The notes under the pieces were generated by a model. It was not told where the DNA came from. It saw only the letters and a program-made list of their open reading frames with translations, and did not search any database. The position numbers and the translations under genes were made by a program. DNA of 64,000 nt, taken from NCBI GenBank assembly GCA_034376725.1, contig JAXMJH010000002.1:1-64000 (forward strand), written 5' to 3'. Position 1 is the stretch's first letter. Every line of letters begins with the position of its first letter. Shown in pieces: positions 55,816 to 64,000 of this stretch. The stretch is from UBA11164 sp034376725 (lineage in GTDB: Bacteria > Pseudomonadota > Gammaproteobacteria > Xanthomonadales > Xanthomonadaceae).

Positions 55816-57093
55816 ATGACAACGACCGAGTCTCCCCGCATCGCCATCATCGGCCTGGGCTACGTGGGCCTTCCGCTTGCGCTGGAGTTCGGTCGGCAGT
55901 TCGAAACGTTGGGCTTCGACATCAATCGGACGCGCGTGGCCGAGCTGCGCGCCGGCCACGACCGGACGGGTGAGGCGCAGGCCGACGAACTGGCCAATGC
56001 CCCTCAATTGAGCTTCAGCTCCGACCCAGCCGATCTGCTCGGCTGCTCGATCTACATCGTCACCGTGCCGACGCCGATTGACGCCGACAAGCGGCCCGAC
56101 TTCAGCCCGCTGATTTCCGCCAGCCGTACCGTGGGCGGCGTGCTGCGCAAGGGCGATCTGGTGATCTACGAGTCCACGGTCTATCCCGGCGCTACCGAGG
56201 AAGTGTGCGTGCCGGAGCTGGAGCGGGTGTCCGGGCTGCGTTTCAATGCCGACTTTGCGGTCGGCTACAGCCCGGAGCGGATCAACCCCGGCGACCGCCA
56301 GCATCGCCTGACCACGATTCCAAAAGTGACTTCAGGCTCGACGCCCGAGGCGGCCGAACTGGTCGACACGCTTTACCGTCGGATCATCACCGCCGGTACT
56401 CACCGGGCACCCAGCATCAAGGTGGCCGAAGCCGCCAAGGTGATCGAAAACACCCAGCGCGACGCCAATATCGCGCTGATAAACGAGTTTGCGCTGATTT
56501 TTCACCGGCTCGGCATCGACACCCAGGAAGTGCTGGAAGCGGCCGGCACCAAATGGAATTTTCTGCCTTTCCGACCTGGGCTGGTCGGCGGTCACTGCAT
56601 CGGAGTCGACCCGTACTATCTGATCCAGAAGGCCCAGTCGGCTGGCTACTACCCGGATATCCTGCTCGCCTGCCGACGGATCAACGACGCGATGGGCCAG
56701 CATGTCGCCGCAGAAGTGATCAAGCTGATGATTCATCGCGGACACACGATCAAGGGCAGTCGGGTGCTGGTGCTGGGCCTGACCTTCAAGGAAAACTGTC
56801 CGGACCTGCGCAATACCCGGGTGGTCGATCTGGTCCACGAGTTCGAGAGTTTCGGCGTCGAGGTCGATGTCCACGATCCCTGGGTCGATGCCGAGGAGGC
56901 TCGCCGCGAGTACGGTCTGGAGGTGCTGCCCGAGCTGTCCAAGGGCGACTACGACGGCATCGTGGTGGCGGTCGCCCACCGGCAGTTCAGCGAACTCGGC
57001 GCGGCGGGAATGCGCGCCCTGGCCAACGGCCGCGCAGTGATCTACGACATCAAGGGCTTGCTGCCCAGGGACGCCGTCGACGGCCGGCTTTGA
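55816..57093 (+). CDS. tviB: UDP-N-acetylhexosamine 6-dehydrogenase (TviB/WbpA/WbpO type)
   Basis: This NAD-dependent enzyme oxidises UDP-GlcNAc or UDP-GalNAc at C6 to the uronic acid, a step in O-antigen or capsule sugars. From ATG 55816 it is 425 aa. Motifs: Rossmann IAIIGLGYVGLPLALEFG (about 9-26), TVPTPIDADKRPDFSPL, VAEAAKVIENTQRDANIALINE and the catalytic Cys in GLVGGHCIGVDPYYLIQ (about 261). VLGLTFKENCPDLRNTRVVD is the C-terminal UDP-binding domain. No other glycan genes lie beside it; pncC follows 29 bases later. Confidence 0.9.
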   Translation: MTTTESPRIAIIGLGYVGLPLALEFGRQFETLGFDINRTRVAELRAGHDRTGEAQADELANAPQLSFSSDPADLLGCSIYIVTVPTPIDADKRPDFSPLISASRTVGGVLRKGDLVIYESTVYPGATEEVCVPELERVSGLRFNADFAVGYSPERINPGDRQHRLTTIPKVTSGSTPEAAELVDTLYRRIITAGTHRAPSIKVAEAAKVIENTQRDANIALINEFALIFHRLGIDTQEVLEAAGTKWNFLPFRPGLVGGHCIGVDPYYLIQKAQSAGYYPDILLACRRINDAMGQHVAAEVIKLMIHRGHTIKGSRVLVLGLTFKENCPDLRNTRVVDLVHEFESFGVEVDVHDPWVDAEEARREYGLEVLPELSKGDYDGIVVAVAHRQFSELGAAGMRALANGRAVIYDIKGLLPRDAVDGRL

Positions 57094-57122
57094 ACCCACC
57101 TGCCGACATCAGGAAACATCCC

Positions 57123-57644
57123 ATGACACCGCCCGAAGCCGCGACCGAGTTCGATGATGCCGCGTTGGACGCACTGGCCGCCCGGGTGGGCGATGCGCTG
57201 CGCGCCAATCACCTGATGCTGGTGACCGCCGAGAGCTGCACTGGCGGCTGGATCGCCAAGGTGATCACCGATACGCCAGGCTGTTCGGCGTGGTTCGACT
57301 GCGGCATGGCGGCTTACAGCTACGAGGCCAAGCAGGGGCTGCTCGGCGTTCGCCCGGAGACCCTGATGGAATGCGGTGCGGTCAGCGAGGAAACCGCCAT
57401 CGAGATGGTCTCGGGTGCGTTGATCCACTCCGGCGCCAGCGTCGCGGTGGCGGTGACCGGGATCGCCGGGCCGGGCGGCGGCACGCCGGACAAGCCGGTG
57501 GGCACCGTCTGGATCGCCTGGAAGCGGCGCGGTGGCTACCCGCGCGCCAAGGTTTTCGCGTTTCCTGGCGGTCGTGAGGAAGTCCGCAGACGCACGGTTG
57601 CCACTGCGCTCAGTGGACTGCTGGCGATCGCAGCCTCCGGTTGA
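57123..57644 (+). CDS. pncC: Nicotinamide-nucleotide amidohydrolase PncC (CinA C-terminal family)
   Basis: PncC deamidates NMN back to NaMN in the pyridine nucleotide cycle. From ATG 57123 it is 173 aa. Family motifs are VTAESCTGGWIAKVITD (about 34-50), YSYEAKQGLLGV and VAVTGIAGPGGGTPDKPVGTVWIAW (about 104-128). It is the usual neighbour of recA in proteobacteria; a terminator separates them here. Confidence 0.94.
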   Translation: MTPPEAATEFDDAALDALAARVGDALRANHLMLVTAESCTGGWIAKVITDTPGCSAWFDCGMAAYSYEAKQGLLGVRPETLMECGAVSEETAIEMVSGALIHSGASVAVAVTGIAGPGGGTPDKPVGTVWIAWKRRGGYPRAKVFAFPGGREEVRRRTVATALSGLLAIAASG

Positions 57645-57661
57645 GACGATGCCGGGGGCTT

Positions 57662-57681
57662 ACCCGCAGATGCGGGTTTTT
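57662..57681 (+). terminator. Rho-independent terminator after pncC
   Basis: Stem ACCCGC/GCGGGT with loop AGAT followed by TTTT, 18 bases after the pncC stop. Confidence 0.65.
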
Positions 57682-57838
57682 CCTACCCGCACGCGGGCCT
57701 GTCGACGGCGGCTTCGCGCAGCCCTGTGGGATACTGTCGATCTCCGTGGCGGTTCGATTCTCCGACTCCGGCAGTCTCAGCCGTTGAGAACGCGGCCCCT
57801 CACACTTGTGCCCAATCCGAATTCCACGAGGTAGCAGA

Positions 57839-58873
57839 ATGGACGAAAACAGAAAACGCGCGCTGTCCGCAGCCCTGGGCCAGATCGAGAAACAATTCGG
57901 CAAGGGTGCCGTGATGCGCATGGGTGACCGCAGCGCCGAGCCGGCCGAGGTCTACGGCACCGGTTCGCTGATGCTGGACATCGCGCTGGGTATCGGTGGT
58001 CTGCCGCGTGGCCGGGTCATCGAAATCTACGGCCCGGAGTCCTCCGGCAAGACCACCCTGACCCTGCAGGTCATCGCCGAGTGCCAGAAAGTGGGTGGCA
58101 CCGCCGCGTTCGTCGACGCCGAGCACGCGCTCGATCCGATCTACGCGCAGAAGCTGGGCGTCAAGGTCGAGGATCTGCTGGTCAGCCAGCCCGATACCGG
58201 CGAGCAGGCCCTGGAAATCACCGACATGCTGGTCCGTTCCGGCGGCGTGGATGTGGTGGTCATCGACTCGGTGGCCGCGCTGACGCCGCGCGCGGAGATC
58301 GAGGGCGAGATGGGCGAGTTGCAGGTCGGCCTTCAGGCCCGGCTGATGAGTCAGGCGCTGCGCAAGCTTACCGGCAACATCAAGCGCAGCAATTGCATGG
58401 TCATCTTCATCAACCAGTTGCGCATGAAGATCGGCATGATGATGCCTGGCCAGAACCCGGAGACCACCACCGGCGGCAATGCGCTCAAGTTCTACGCGTC
58501 GGTGCGCCTGGATATTCGCCGGATCGGCGCGATCAAGAAGGGCGACGAGATCATCGGCAACCAAACCAAGATCAAGGTGGCGAAAAACAAGATGGCGCCA
58601 CCGTTCAAGGTCATCGTCACGGAAATCCTGTACGGCGAGGGCATCTCGCGTGAGGGCGAATTGATCGACATGGGCGTGGCCGCCAAGCTGGTGGAGAAAT
58701 CCGGCGCCTGGTACAGCTACGGCGAAGAACGAATCGGCCAGGGCAAGGAAAATGCGCGCCAGTGGCTGAAGGACAACCCGGCCGCAGCCGCCGAGCTGGA
58801 AGCCAAGCTGCGCGAGAAGTTCGTACCTCAGCTGGAGATCGGGCCTGCCGAAACCGATGAGGTCGAGGCCTGA
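57839..58873 (+). CDS. recA: Recombinase RecA
   Basis: RecA drives homologous recombination and LexA cleavage. From ATG 57839 (MDENRKRALSAALGQIEKQF) it is 344 aa. Walker A IYGPESSGKTTLTLQ (about 66-80), Walker B VVVIDSVAAL and the DNA-binding loops (SQALRKLTGNIKRSNC; QLRMKIGMMMPGQNPETTTGG) are intact. A GAGG ribosome site is 8 bases upstream. I do not see a CTGT-N8-ACAG LexA box in the spacer, although other lineages use different boxes. Confidence 0.98.
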   Translation: MDENRKRALSAALGQIEKQFGKGAVMRMGDRSAEPAEVYGTGSLMLDIALGIGGLPRGRVIEIYGPESSGKTTLTLQVIAECQKVGGTAAFVDAEHALDPIYAQKLGVKVEDLLVSQPDTGEQALEITDMLVRSGGVDVVVIDSVAALTPRAEIEGEMGELQVGLQARLMSQALRKLTGNIKRSNCMVIFINQLRMKIGMMMPGQNPETTTGGNALKFYASVRLDIRRIGAIKKGDEIIGNQTKIKVAKNKMAPPFKVIVTEILYGEGISREGELIDMGVAAKLVEKSGAWYSYGEERIGQGKENARQWLKDNPAAAAELEAKLREKFVPQLEIGPAETDEVEA

Positions 58874-59360
58874 GTTGTCCGATGACCGGCCCCGTCGCCG
58901 GCCTGCCAAGCCGGCGGCAGATGCCTACCAGCAGGCGCTCGGCCTGCTGGTGCGGCGCGAGCGCTCGCGCGCCGAGTTGAGCCGCAAGCTGCGTGAGCGC
59001 GGCGTCGATCCGGCCGAAGCGGATGCGACCATCGACCGGCTGTCCGGTCAGGGTTACCAGGACGACGACCGTTTCGCGGGCGCCTTGGCCCGGACCCGCG
59101 CAGCGGCCGGCTACGGGCCGCAGCGGATCCGCATGGAGCTCAATCAGCACGGAATTCGAGGTCAGGCGCAGGACGCTGCGCTGGACACCTGCGAAGTCGA
59201 TTGGTCGGCTTCGGCGCTCGATCTGCTGACCCGGCGCTACAGCCCGGCCCAACTCGATGACCGCGCGGTACGGCACAAGGCGCTCGCCCTGCTGCTTCGT
59301 CGCGGATTCGATCAGGAAACCGCGTACGCCGCGATCGATTCGCTTCGACGCGGGGGCTAG
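58857..59360 (+). CDS. recX: Regulatory protein RecX
   Basis: RecX limits RecA filament growth. The 167-aa protein has the RecX helical repeats (ALGLLVRRERSRAELSRKLR, about 27-46; YQDDDRFAGALARTRAAAGYGP, about 67-88). ATG 58857 overlaps the recA end by 17 bases; TTG 58875 is an alternative start. It is expected to be made from the recA transcript. Confidence 0.9.
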   Translation: MRSRPELSDDRPRRRPAKPAADAYQQALGLLVRRERSRAELSRKLRERGVDPAEADATIDRLSGQGYQDDDRFAGALARTRAAAGYGPQRIRMELNQHGIRGQAQDAALDTCEVDWSASALDLLTRRYSPAQLDDRAVRHKALALLLRRGFDQETAYAAIDSLRRGG

Positions 59361-59637
59361 CAATCTTTCCGGCCTTGGCGCTCGATTTTCCCCGGCGAAC
59401 CGTCGCATCCGGCTGGTCCGGAAATCGTTGCCGCCGGGTAGTCGATAAGGCGTGTCGGTGTCCGGCGTCCGCCTGCGGTTACGGCGCGCGGGTTGCGTCC
59501 CTGTTACTCTTTGCCTCCCGATCGGCGCCGCTGGCCTGTCCTGTTCCTTGTCTGCACTTTGACGGGGGACGCGGCTGGCTGCCCGGAGCACCGTCTCGTT
59601 CCGACAGAATTCGTATCCTGCTAGTCAAACCGGCCCA

Positions 59638-62286
59638 ATGAAAACCAGCAACCAGATTCGCGCGGATTTTCTCGACTATTTCCGACGCAACGGCCACGAA
59701 GTGGTCGCTTCGAGTTCCCTCGTGCCGGGCAACGACCCGACCCTGCTGTTCACCAATGCCGGCATGGTGCAGTTCAAGGATGTGTTTCTCGGTGCCGAAA
59801 AGCGATCGTATGTGCGAGCGGTAACGTCGCAGCGCTGCGTGCGTGCCGGCGGCAAGCACAACGATCTCGACCAGGTCGGTTACACCGCGCGTCATCACAC
59901 GTTTTTCGAGATGCTGGGCAACTTCAGCTTCGGCGACTACTTCAAGCGCGATGCCATCCGGTTCGCCTGGGAGCTGTTGACTGAAGTCTGGGGAATCCCG
60001 GCCGACAAGCTCCTGGTCACCATCTACCATACCGACGACGAAGCCTTCGATCTCTGGCATCGGCAGATCGGGCTGCCGGTCGAGCGGATCATCCGGATTG
60101 GAGACAACAAGGGCGCGCCCTATGCCAGCGACAACTTCTGGCAGATGGCTGATACCGGCCCGTGCGGCCCGTGCACCGAAATTTTCTACGATCACGGCCC
60201 GCACATTGCCGGAGGCCCGCCCGGATCGCCGGACGAAGATGGCGATCGGTTCATCGAAATCTGGAATCTGGTGTTCATGCAGTTCGACCGGCAGTCCGAC
60301 GGCAGCCTGTTGCCGCTGCCGGCACCCTGCGTTGACACCGGCATGGGTCTTGAGCGCCTGGCAGCCGTGCTCCAGCATGTCCATTCGAACTACGAGATCG
60401 ATCTGTTCTCCTATCTCATCAAGGCCGCCGCGCGGATCGCCGGCAGCGAGGACCTCGACAACAAGTCGCTGCGGGTGATCGCCGATCACATTCGCGCCTG
60501 CGCCTTTCTGATCGTCGATGGCGTACTGCCGTCGAACGAAGGCCGCGGCTATGTGCTGCGTCGGATCATCCGGCGAGCGGTCAGGCACATCTGGAAGCTC
60601 GGTGCGCTCGCTTCGGAGGGTGCATTCTGGAAAATGGTGTCACCCCTGGTCGCGCAGATGGGCGAGGCCTATCCCGAACTGGCACGCGGCCAGGCCCGGG
60701 TGGAACAGGTCATCAAGTCCGAAGAGGCCGCTTTCGCCCAGACACTGGATGCCGGAATGCAGCGGCTCGGCGGACTGCTCGACAAGTCCGGCGACGTGCT
60801 GGACGGCGAGGCGTTGTTCCAGCTCCACGATACGTTCGGCTGTCCGCCGGATCTGATCCTCGACATCCTGCGCGAGCGCGGGGCGACGCTGGCTGACGAC
60901 GCCATGACCGTCTACCAGCGATCGATGAACGAACAGCGTGAGCGTGCGCGTTCGGCGAGCCGGTTCACCGGGGGCAGCAGCCTGCCGGGCGAATGGGTTG
61001 CCCGGCTGGAGCCAACCCGGTTCGAGGGCTACGACGCGCTCGCCTCGAGCGGCTGCCGGGTGGTGGTACTGATGAAAAACGGCGCGCCGGTCGAGTCGCT
61101 GATCGCTGGTGATGAGGGCGCAGTGATCCTCGATCGCACGCCGTTCTACGCCGAGTCCGGTGGACAGGTCGGCGATGTGGGGCAGCTGTGCGGCGAGTCG
61201 GCGCGCTTCGAGGTTTCTGACACCCAGAAAGTCTCTGCGGTATTTCACGGCCATTTCGGGCGGCTGCTGGAGGGCGCGATTGCGCTTGGCGATCTGCTCG
61301 ATGCGCGAGTGGAAGGCGATTGCCGGGCGGCGACTGTCCTCAACCACTCCGCCACCCATCTGCTGCACGCGGCCCTGCGAGCGCAACTGGGCGAGCACGT
61401 TCAGCAGAAGGGCTCGCTGGTGGCGCCGGATCGGCTGCGGTTCGATTTTTCGCATTTCGAGCCGATCCGGCGCGAGCAGCTGGCGCGCATCGAAGAAATG
61501 GTGAATGCGGAAATCCGTCGCAACGAACAGGCCGAAGTGCACCAGATGTCGATGCAGGAAGCGCTCGATTTTGGCGCGCTGGCCCTGTTCGGCGAAAAAT
61601 ACGGCGAGCGGGTGCGTGTGCTGCGCATGGGCTCGTTCTCGACCGAGCTTTGCGGCGGTACCCATGTGCGCCGCACCGGCGATATCGGCGTATTCAAGAT
61701 CGTGTCCGAGAGCGGCATCTCGGCAGGCGTGAGGCGTATCGAAGCGGTTACCGGCCAGCGGGCGCTGGACCATATTGCCGACCAAGAGCGCGCGCTGGAT
61801 CAGGTCGCCAGCCTGCTTGGTGCCGGCCGCAGCGATGCTGCCGAGCGGCTGGCCCAACTCATCGAGCGGCAGAAGAAGCTGGAGCGCGAACTGGAAGCGT
61901 TCAGGGCGCGGGCGACTGCCGGAGCCAGTGCCGATCTGGCCGCCGAAGCGACCGATGTCGACGGGATCAAAGTGATCGCCGCTCGGGTGGAGGGCATGGC
62001 CGCTAAAGATCTGCGCGAGGCGGTCGATAACCTCAAGAACCGGCTCGGTGACGCGGTAATCATTCTCGCCGCTGTAGTTGACGGCAAAGCGTCGCTGGTC
62101 TCGGGGGTCTCGGGTGTTGCGTTGAAGTCGATCAAAGCGGGCGACCTGCTTTCGCACGTCGCCGCGCAGATTGGCGGCAAGGGCGGCGGTCGCGCCGACC
62201 TCGCCCAGGGCGGCGGGCCCGATGGCCCGGCGCTGGCCGCCGCGCTTTCCGAGGTTGCCTCGTGGGTGTCTGAACGCGTGCAGTGA
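59638..62286 (+). CDS. alaS: Alanyl-tRNA synthetase
   Basis: This class II enzyme charges tRNA-Ala. It is 882 aa, of usual length. The N-terminal class II core (LFTNAGMVQFKDVFLGAEKR; MLGNFSFGDYFKRDAI), editing-domain motif LNHSATHLLHAALR (about 570) and CGGTHVRRTGDIG (about 672) and the C-terminal helical and DHHA1 domains are visible. It is next to recX and csrA, as is typical of gammaproteobacteria. Confidence 0.97.
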   Translation: MKTSNQIRADFLDYFRRNGHEVVASSSLVPGNDPTLLFTNAGMVQFKDVFLGAEKRSYVRAVTSQRCVRAGGKHNDLDQVGYTARHHTFFEMLGNFSFGDYFKRDAIRFAWELLTEVWGIPADKLLVTIYHTDDEAFDLWHRQIGLPVERIIRIGDNKGAPYASDNFWQMADTGPCGPCTEIFYDHGPHIAGGPPGSPDEDGDRFIEIWNLVFMQFDRQSDGSLLPLPAPCVDTGMGLERLAAVLQHVHSNYEIDLFSYLIKAAARIAGSEDLDNKSLRVIADHIRACAFLIVDGVLPSNEGRGYVLRRIIRRAVRHIWKLGALASEGAFWKMVSPLVAQMGEAYPELARGQARVEQVIKSEEAAFAQTLDAGMQRLGGLLDKSGDVLDGEALFQLHDTFGCPPDLILDILRERGATLADDAMTVYQRSMNEQRERARSASRFTGGSSLPGEWVARLEPTRFEGYDALASSGCRVVVLMKNGAPVESLIAGDEGAVILDRTPFYAESGGQVGDVGQLCGESARFEVSDTQKVSAVFHGHFGRLLEGAIALGDLLDARVEGDCRAATVLNHSATHLLHAALRAQLGEHVQQKGSLVAPDRLRFDFSHFEPIRREQLARIEEMVNAEIRRNEQAEVHQMSMQEALDFGALALFGEKYGERVRVLRMGSFSTELCGGTHVRRTGDIGVFKIVSESGISAGVRRIEAVTGQRALDHIADQERALDQVASLLGAGRSDAAERLAQLIERQKKLERELEAFRARATAGASADLAAEATDVDGIKVIAARVEGMAAKDLREAVDNLKNRLGDAVIILAAVVDGKASLVSGVSGVALKSIKAGDLLSHVAAQIGGKGGGRADLAQGGGPDGPALAAALSEVASWVSERVQ

Positions 62287-62428
62287 GACCAATGTCATTG
62301 CGTCCAGGTGTCCCGCTTGGCTACCATCCGGGCCAGGGGCGTGAAAAAGGGCGAACTGCCAAGCCGGCGGTTCGCGAAATCAAGGACACAACCCGGTTCA
62401 AGGATGCCCGGGCCAGGAGGATCGCGCT

Positions 62429-62635
62429 ATGTTGATATTGACTCGCCGAGTTGGCGAAACCCTGATGATCGGTGACTCGGTGACCGTGACGGTGCTCGGG
62501 GTGAAGGGAAATCAGGTGCGGATAGGCATCACCGCTCCGAAAGACGTTGCAGTGCATCGTGAAGAGATCTACCAACGCATCCACCGGGGCGAATCGCCTC
62601 CGGCCGACAAGGGCACGCACGAACCGCCGGAGTGA
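62429..62635 (+). CDS. csrA: Carbon storage regulator CsrA
   Basis: CsrA (RsmA) is a dimeric RNA-binding protein that represses translation by binding GGA in leaders. The 68-aa protein has the family start MLILTRRVGETLMIGDSVTV and EEIYQRIHRGE. AGGAGG precedes the ATG by 8 bases. Confidence 0.96.
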   Translation: MLILTRRVGETLMIGDSVTVTVLGVKGNQVRIGITAPKDVAVHREEIYQRIHRGESPPADKGTHEPPE

Positions 62636-62708
62636 GTGAGCGGTTCGTGGTTGCTCTGAGGTTGCTTTGCCGGTAATCTGCGTGGCTGCGTTGCAGTGCA
62701 CACGTTTT

Positions 62709-62801
62709 GGAGAGATGCCCGAGTGGCTGAAGGGGCTCCCCTGCTAAGGGAGTATAGGGTTTATAGCCTTATCGAGGGTTCGAATCCCTCTCTCTCCGCC
62801 A
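62709..62801 (+). tRNA. tRNA-Ser(GCT)
   Basis: The 93-nt gene includes CCA. It has a long variable arm typical of type II tRNAs, acceptor GGAGAGA/TCTCTCC and loop CTGCTAA (anticodon GCT, codon AGC). Confidence 0.96.
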
Positions 62802-62843
62802 GACACACGAAGGGGCCCCCAGCGGGCCCCTTCGTGTGTCTGG
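62799..62843 (+). terminator. 20-bp perfect hairpin overlapping the 3' end of tRNA-Ser
   Basis: Arms 62799-62818 and 62824-62843 are fully complementary (loop CCAGC). The left arm starts in the encoded CCA of the tRNA. No T-run follows, so termination would need Rho or the hairpin could guide 3' processing. Confidence 0.5.
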
Positions 62844-62971
62844 CTCCCTGCGATGCGCGTCGAACGGTTCGGTTGGACGGATGTTCCGTCGTTCCGCGCG
62901 GGCGGGACCGGCGTGGGTGGGTCAGGGCGAAGACCGTCCGCCATCATCGATCGAAAAGGCAGATTTGCTCG

Positions 62972-63000
62972 TTGACGCGGAGCGGGAGTCTGGCCATAAT
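62972..63000 (+). promoter_or_regulatory. Sigma-70 promoter of tRNA-Arg(ACG)
   Basis: TTGACG (62972-62977) and CATAAT (62995-63000) are separated by 17 bases, ending 12 bases before the tRNA. Confidence 0.75.
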
Positions 63001-63012
63001 GTTGCGCTCAGC

Positions 63013-63089
63013 GCGCCCGTAGCTCAGTTGGATAGAGTACCAGGCTACGAACTTGGTGGTCGGGAGTTCGAATCTCTCCGGGCGCGCCA
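63013..63089 (+). tRNA. tRNA-Arg(ACG)
   Basis: The 77-nt gene includes CCA. Acceptor GCGCCCG/CGGGCGC, anticodon loop CTACGAA (anticodon ACG, read as ICG). Confidence 0.96.
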
Positions 63090-63100
63090 TTTACAAGGAG

Positions 63101-63132
63101 AGGGCCGGCCAGGCGTCGGCCCTTTCGTTTTT
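63101..63132 (+). terminator. Terminator after tRNA-Arg(ACG)
   Basis: Stem AGGGCCG/CGGCCCT followed by TTCGTTTTT, directly after the tRNA. This makes tRNA-Arg(ACG) a one-gene unit. Confidence 0.65.
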
Positions 63133-63142
63133 CCGGTTTTCG

Positions 63143-63171
63143 TTGACGGCCTCGCGGTCGGGTTTTACCAT
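63143..63171 (+). promoter_or_regulatory. Sigma-70 promoter of tRNA-Pro
   Basis: TTGACG (63143-63148) and TACCAT (63166-63171) with a 17-base spacer lie 46 bases before tRNA-Pro. Confidence 0.55.
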
Positions 63172-63216
63172 TTGTACGATTCGAGATTGGCGCTGCATGG
63201 CCTCGGTCATCTCCGC

Positions 63217-63293
63217 CGGGGTATAGCTCAGCCTGGTAGAGCGCCAGCTTTGGGAGCTGGATGTCGTGGGTTCGAATCCCTCTGCCCCGACCA
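63217..63293 (+). tRNA. tRNA-Pro(TGG)
   Basis: The 77-nt gene includes CCA. Acceptor CGGGGTA/TGCCCCG, anticodon loop TTTGGGA (anticodon TGG). Confidence 0.96.
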
Positions 63294-63362
63294 ATCCCGC
63301 TGCCAGGGCGCGAAGGGTGGATATGCGCGCTGCGTCGGGCGCGGGTATCATGTCCGGCCGTT

Positions 63363-63439
63363 GCGCCCGTAGCTCAACCGGATAGAGCACCGGCCTTCTA
63401 AGCCGACGGTTACAGGTTCGAGTCCTGTCGGGCGCGCCA
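63363..63439 (+). tRNA. tRNA-Arg(TCT)
   Basis: The 77-nt gene includes CCA. Acceptor GCGCCCG/CGGGCGC, anticodon loop CTTCTAA (anticodon TCT, codon AGA). Confidence 0.96.
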
Positions 63440-63499
63440 CCCGCTCAGGGGTAAAGGCAGGCGGCGCTACAGGGAGGCGTGACCGGACAAAGCGTTTAT

Positions 63500-63577
63500 G
63501 GTGGATGTAGCTCAGTTGGTTAGAGCACTGGATTGTGATTCCAGATGTCGCGGGTTCGAGTCCCGTCTTCCACCCCA
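63500..63577 (+). tRNA. tRNA-His(GTG)
   Basis: Includes G-1 (63500) facing C73 and the encoded CCA, as expected for tRNA-His. Anticodon loop TTGTGAT (anticodon GTG). One mismatch (T-T) in the acceptor stem. Confidence 0.95.
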
Positions 63578-63641
63578 CTCACAGGATGCGGCACAATACC
63601 CCGCTTCCAAGGACATCCGCCAAGGCGGTTGAGGTTGTCAG

Positions 63642-63717
<76 letters not shown>

Positions 63718-63754
63718 TCCTCACCTTGAAAACACCCCATCCGACCTTGACAGG

Positions 63755-63839
63755 GCGAAAGTGGCGGAACTGGTAGACGCGCTGGATTTAGGTTCCAGTG
63801 GGGCAACCCGTGAGAGTTCGAGTCTCTCCTTTCGCACCA
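63755..63839 (+). tRNA. tRNA-Leu(TAG)
   Basis: The 85-nt type II tRNA gene includes CCA. Acceptor GCGAAAG/CTTTCGC, anticodon loop TTTAGGT (anticodon TAG, codon CTA), with a variable arm GTGGGGCAACCCGT. Confidence 0.96.
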
Positions 63840-63916
63840 TCGGCTTTCATGGTCGGCCGGATCGCCCGGAATCGGGCTTCGACTCAACAGCAGGTGCGAT
63901 CGTGGCAGGAGAAAAC

Positions 63917-64000
63917 ATGCAGGTTTCAGTTGAAAGCGTCGGCGCGCTCGAGCGCAAGTTGACCGTGAGTGTTCCCACCGACCGACTCGACAGCGTGGTC
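63917..64000 (+). CDS. tig: Trigger factor, N-terminal fragment cut by the window edge
   Basis: ATG 63917 follows an AGGAGA ribosome site. The 28 visible residues, MQVSVESVGALERKLTVSVP then TDRLDSVV, match the ribosome-binding N-terminal domain of trigger factor, the ribosome-associated chaperone. A tRNA-Leu gene 77 bases upstream precedes it, a common arrangement before tig-clpP in this group. clpP is outside the window. Confidence 0.9.
   Translation, partial: MQVSVESVGALERKLTVSVPTDRLDSVV

Noticed and set aside
57717..57745. CTGTGGGATACTGTC upstream of recA as a LexA box
   Set aside because: The halves are direct, not inverted, and the spacing does not match CTGT-N8-ACAG.

Overview
The window is a high-GC stretch of a gammaproteobacterial chromosome. 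The order recX-alaS-csrA, the set rpsP-rimM-trmD-rplS, the run phoB-phoR-ppk-ppx and an NAD-type isocitrate dehydrogenase together suggest a Xanthomonadales/Lysobacterales-like lineage. That placement is inferred from gene content and order, not from any search. Nearly all of the sequence is coding, mostly housekeeping, with three accessory zones.

Left end (1-5100): the end of an IS256-type element is joined directly to a 5'-truncated type I specificity gene (hsdS). A REP-associated tyrosine transposase (RAYT) gene follows and then hsdR, each overlapping the gene before it by a few bases. The RAYT gene carries a 28-bp perfect palindrome and seven in-frame 18-bp repeats. From 5100 to 28400: ribF-ileS-lspA, tRNA-Thr, an EamA transporter, radA, a CorC-type CBS protein, a CcsA-like membrane protein, ffh, a PAP2 phosphatase with a glycosyltransferase, the phosphate/polyphosphate block (ppx, ppk, phoR, phoB), a BepA-like metalloprotease, a glutaredoxin-AhpD-like pair and icd. 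REP-like hairpin repeats surround lspA and tRNA-Thr, and a 13-unit G-rich heptad array lies between the CcsA-like gene and ffh.

The most notable region is 28559-38683. Two consecutive operons each encode a NapC/NirT tetraheme quinol dehydrogenase, a periplasmic decaheme MtrA/DmsE-type cytochrome and a large outer-membrane beta-barrel. The first also has a small monoheme cytochrome, and the second an ethylbenzene-dehydrogenase-like diheme cytochrome. The second barrel is a recognisable MtrB/PioB protein; the first lacks the MtrB N-terminal signature. Each operon is preceded by an FNR-type palindrome, and a -10-like hexamer lies at the same distance downstream in both cases, as in class II FNR promoters. 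I read this as two trans-envelope electron conduits induced by low oxygen. No extracellular cytochrome and no terminal reductase is encoded beside them.

From 38900 to 64000: thiD with a GNAT gene, a class C beta-lactamase-like hydrolase, rlmJ, a DUF885 zinc peptidase, the rpsP-rimM-trmD-rplS run, htpG-hslR behind a sigma-32-like promoter, an SDR enzyme with an N-terminal zinc-knuckle-like motif, an eroded Lrp/AsnC gene, two small unknown genes, mutS, a TviB/WbpA-type UDP-sugar dehydrogenase with pncC, recA-recX-alaS-csrA, seven tRNA genes (Ser, Arg, Pro, Arg, His, Lys, Leu) and the first codons of tig.
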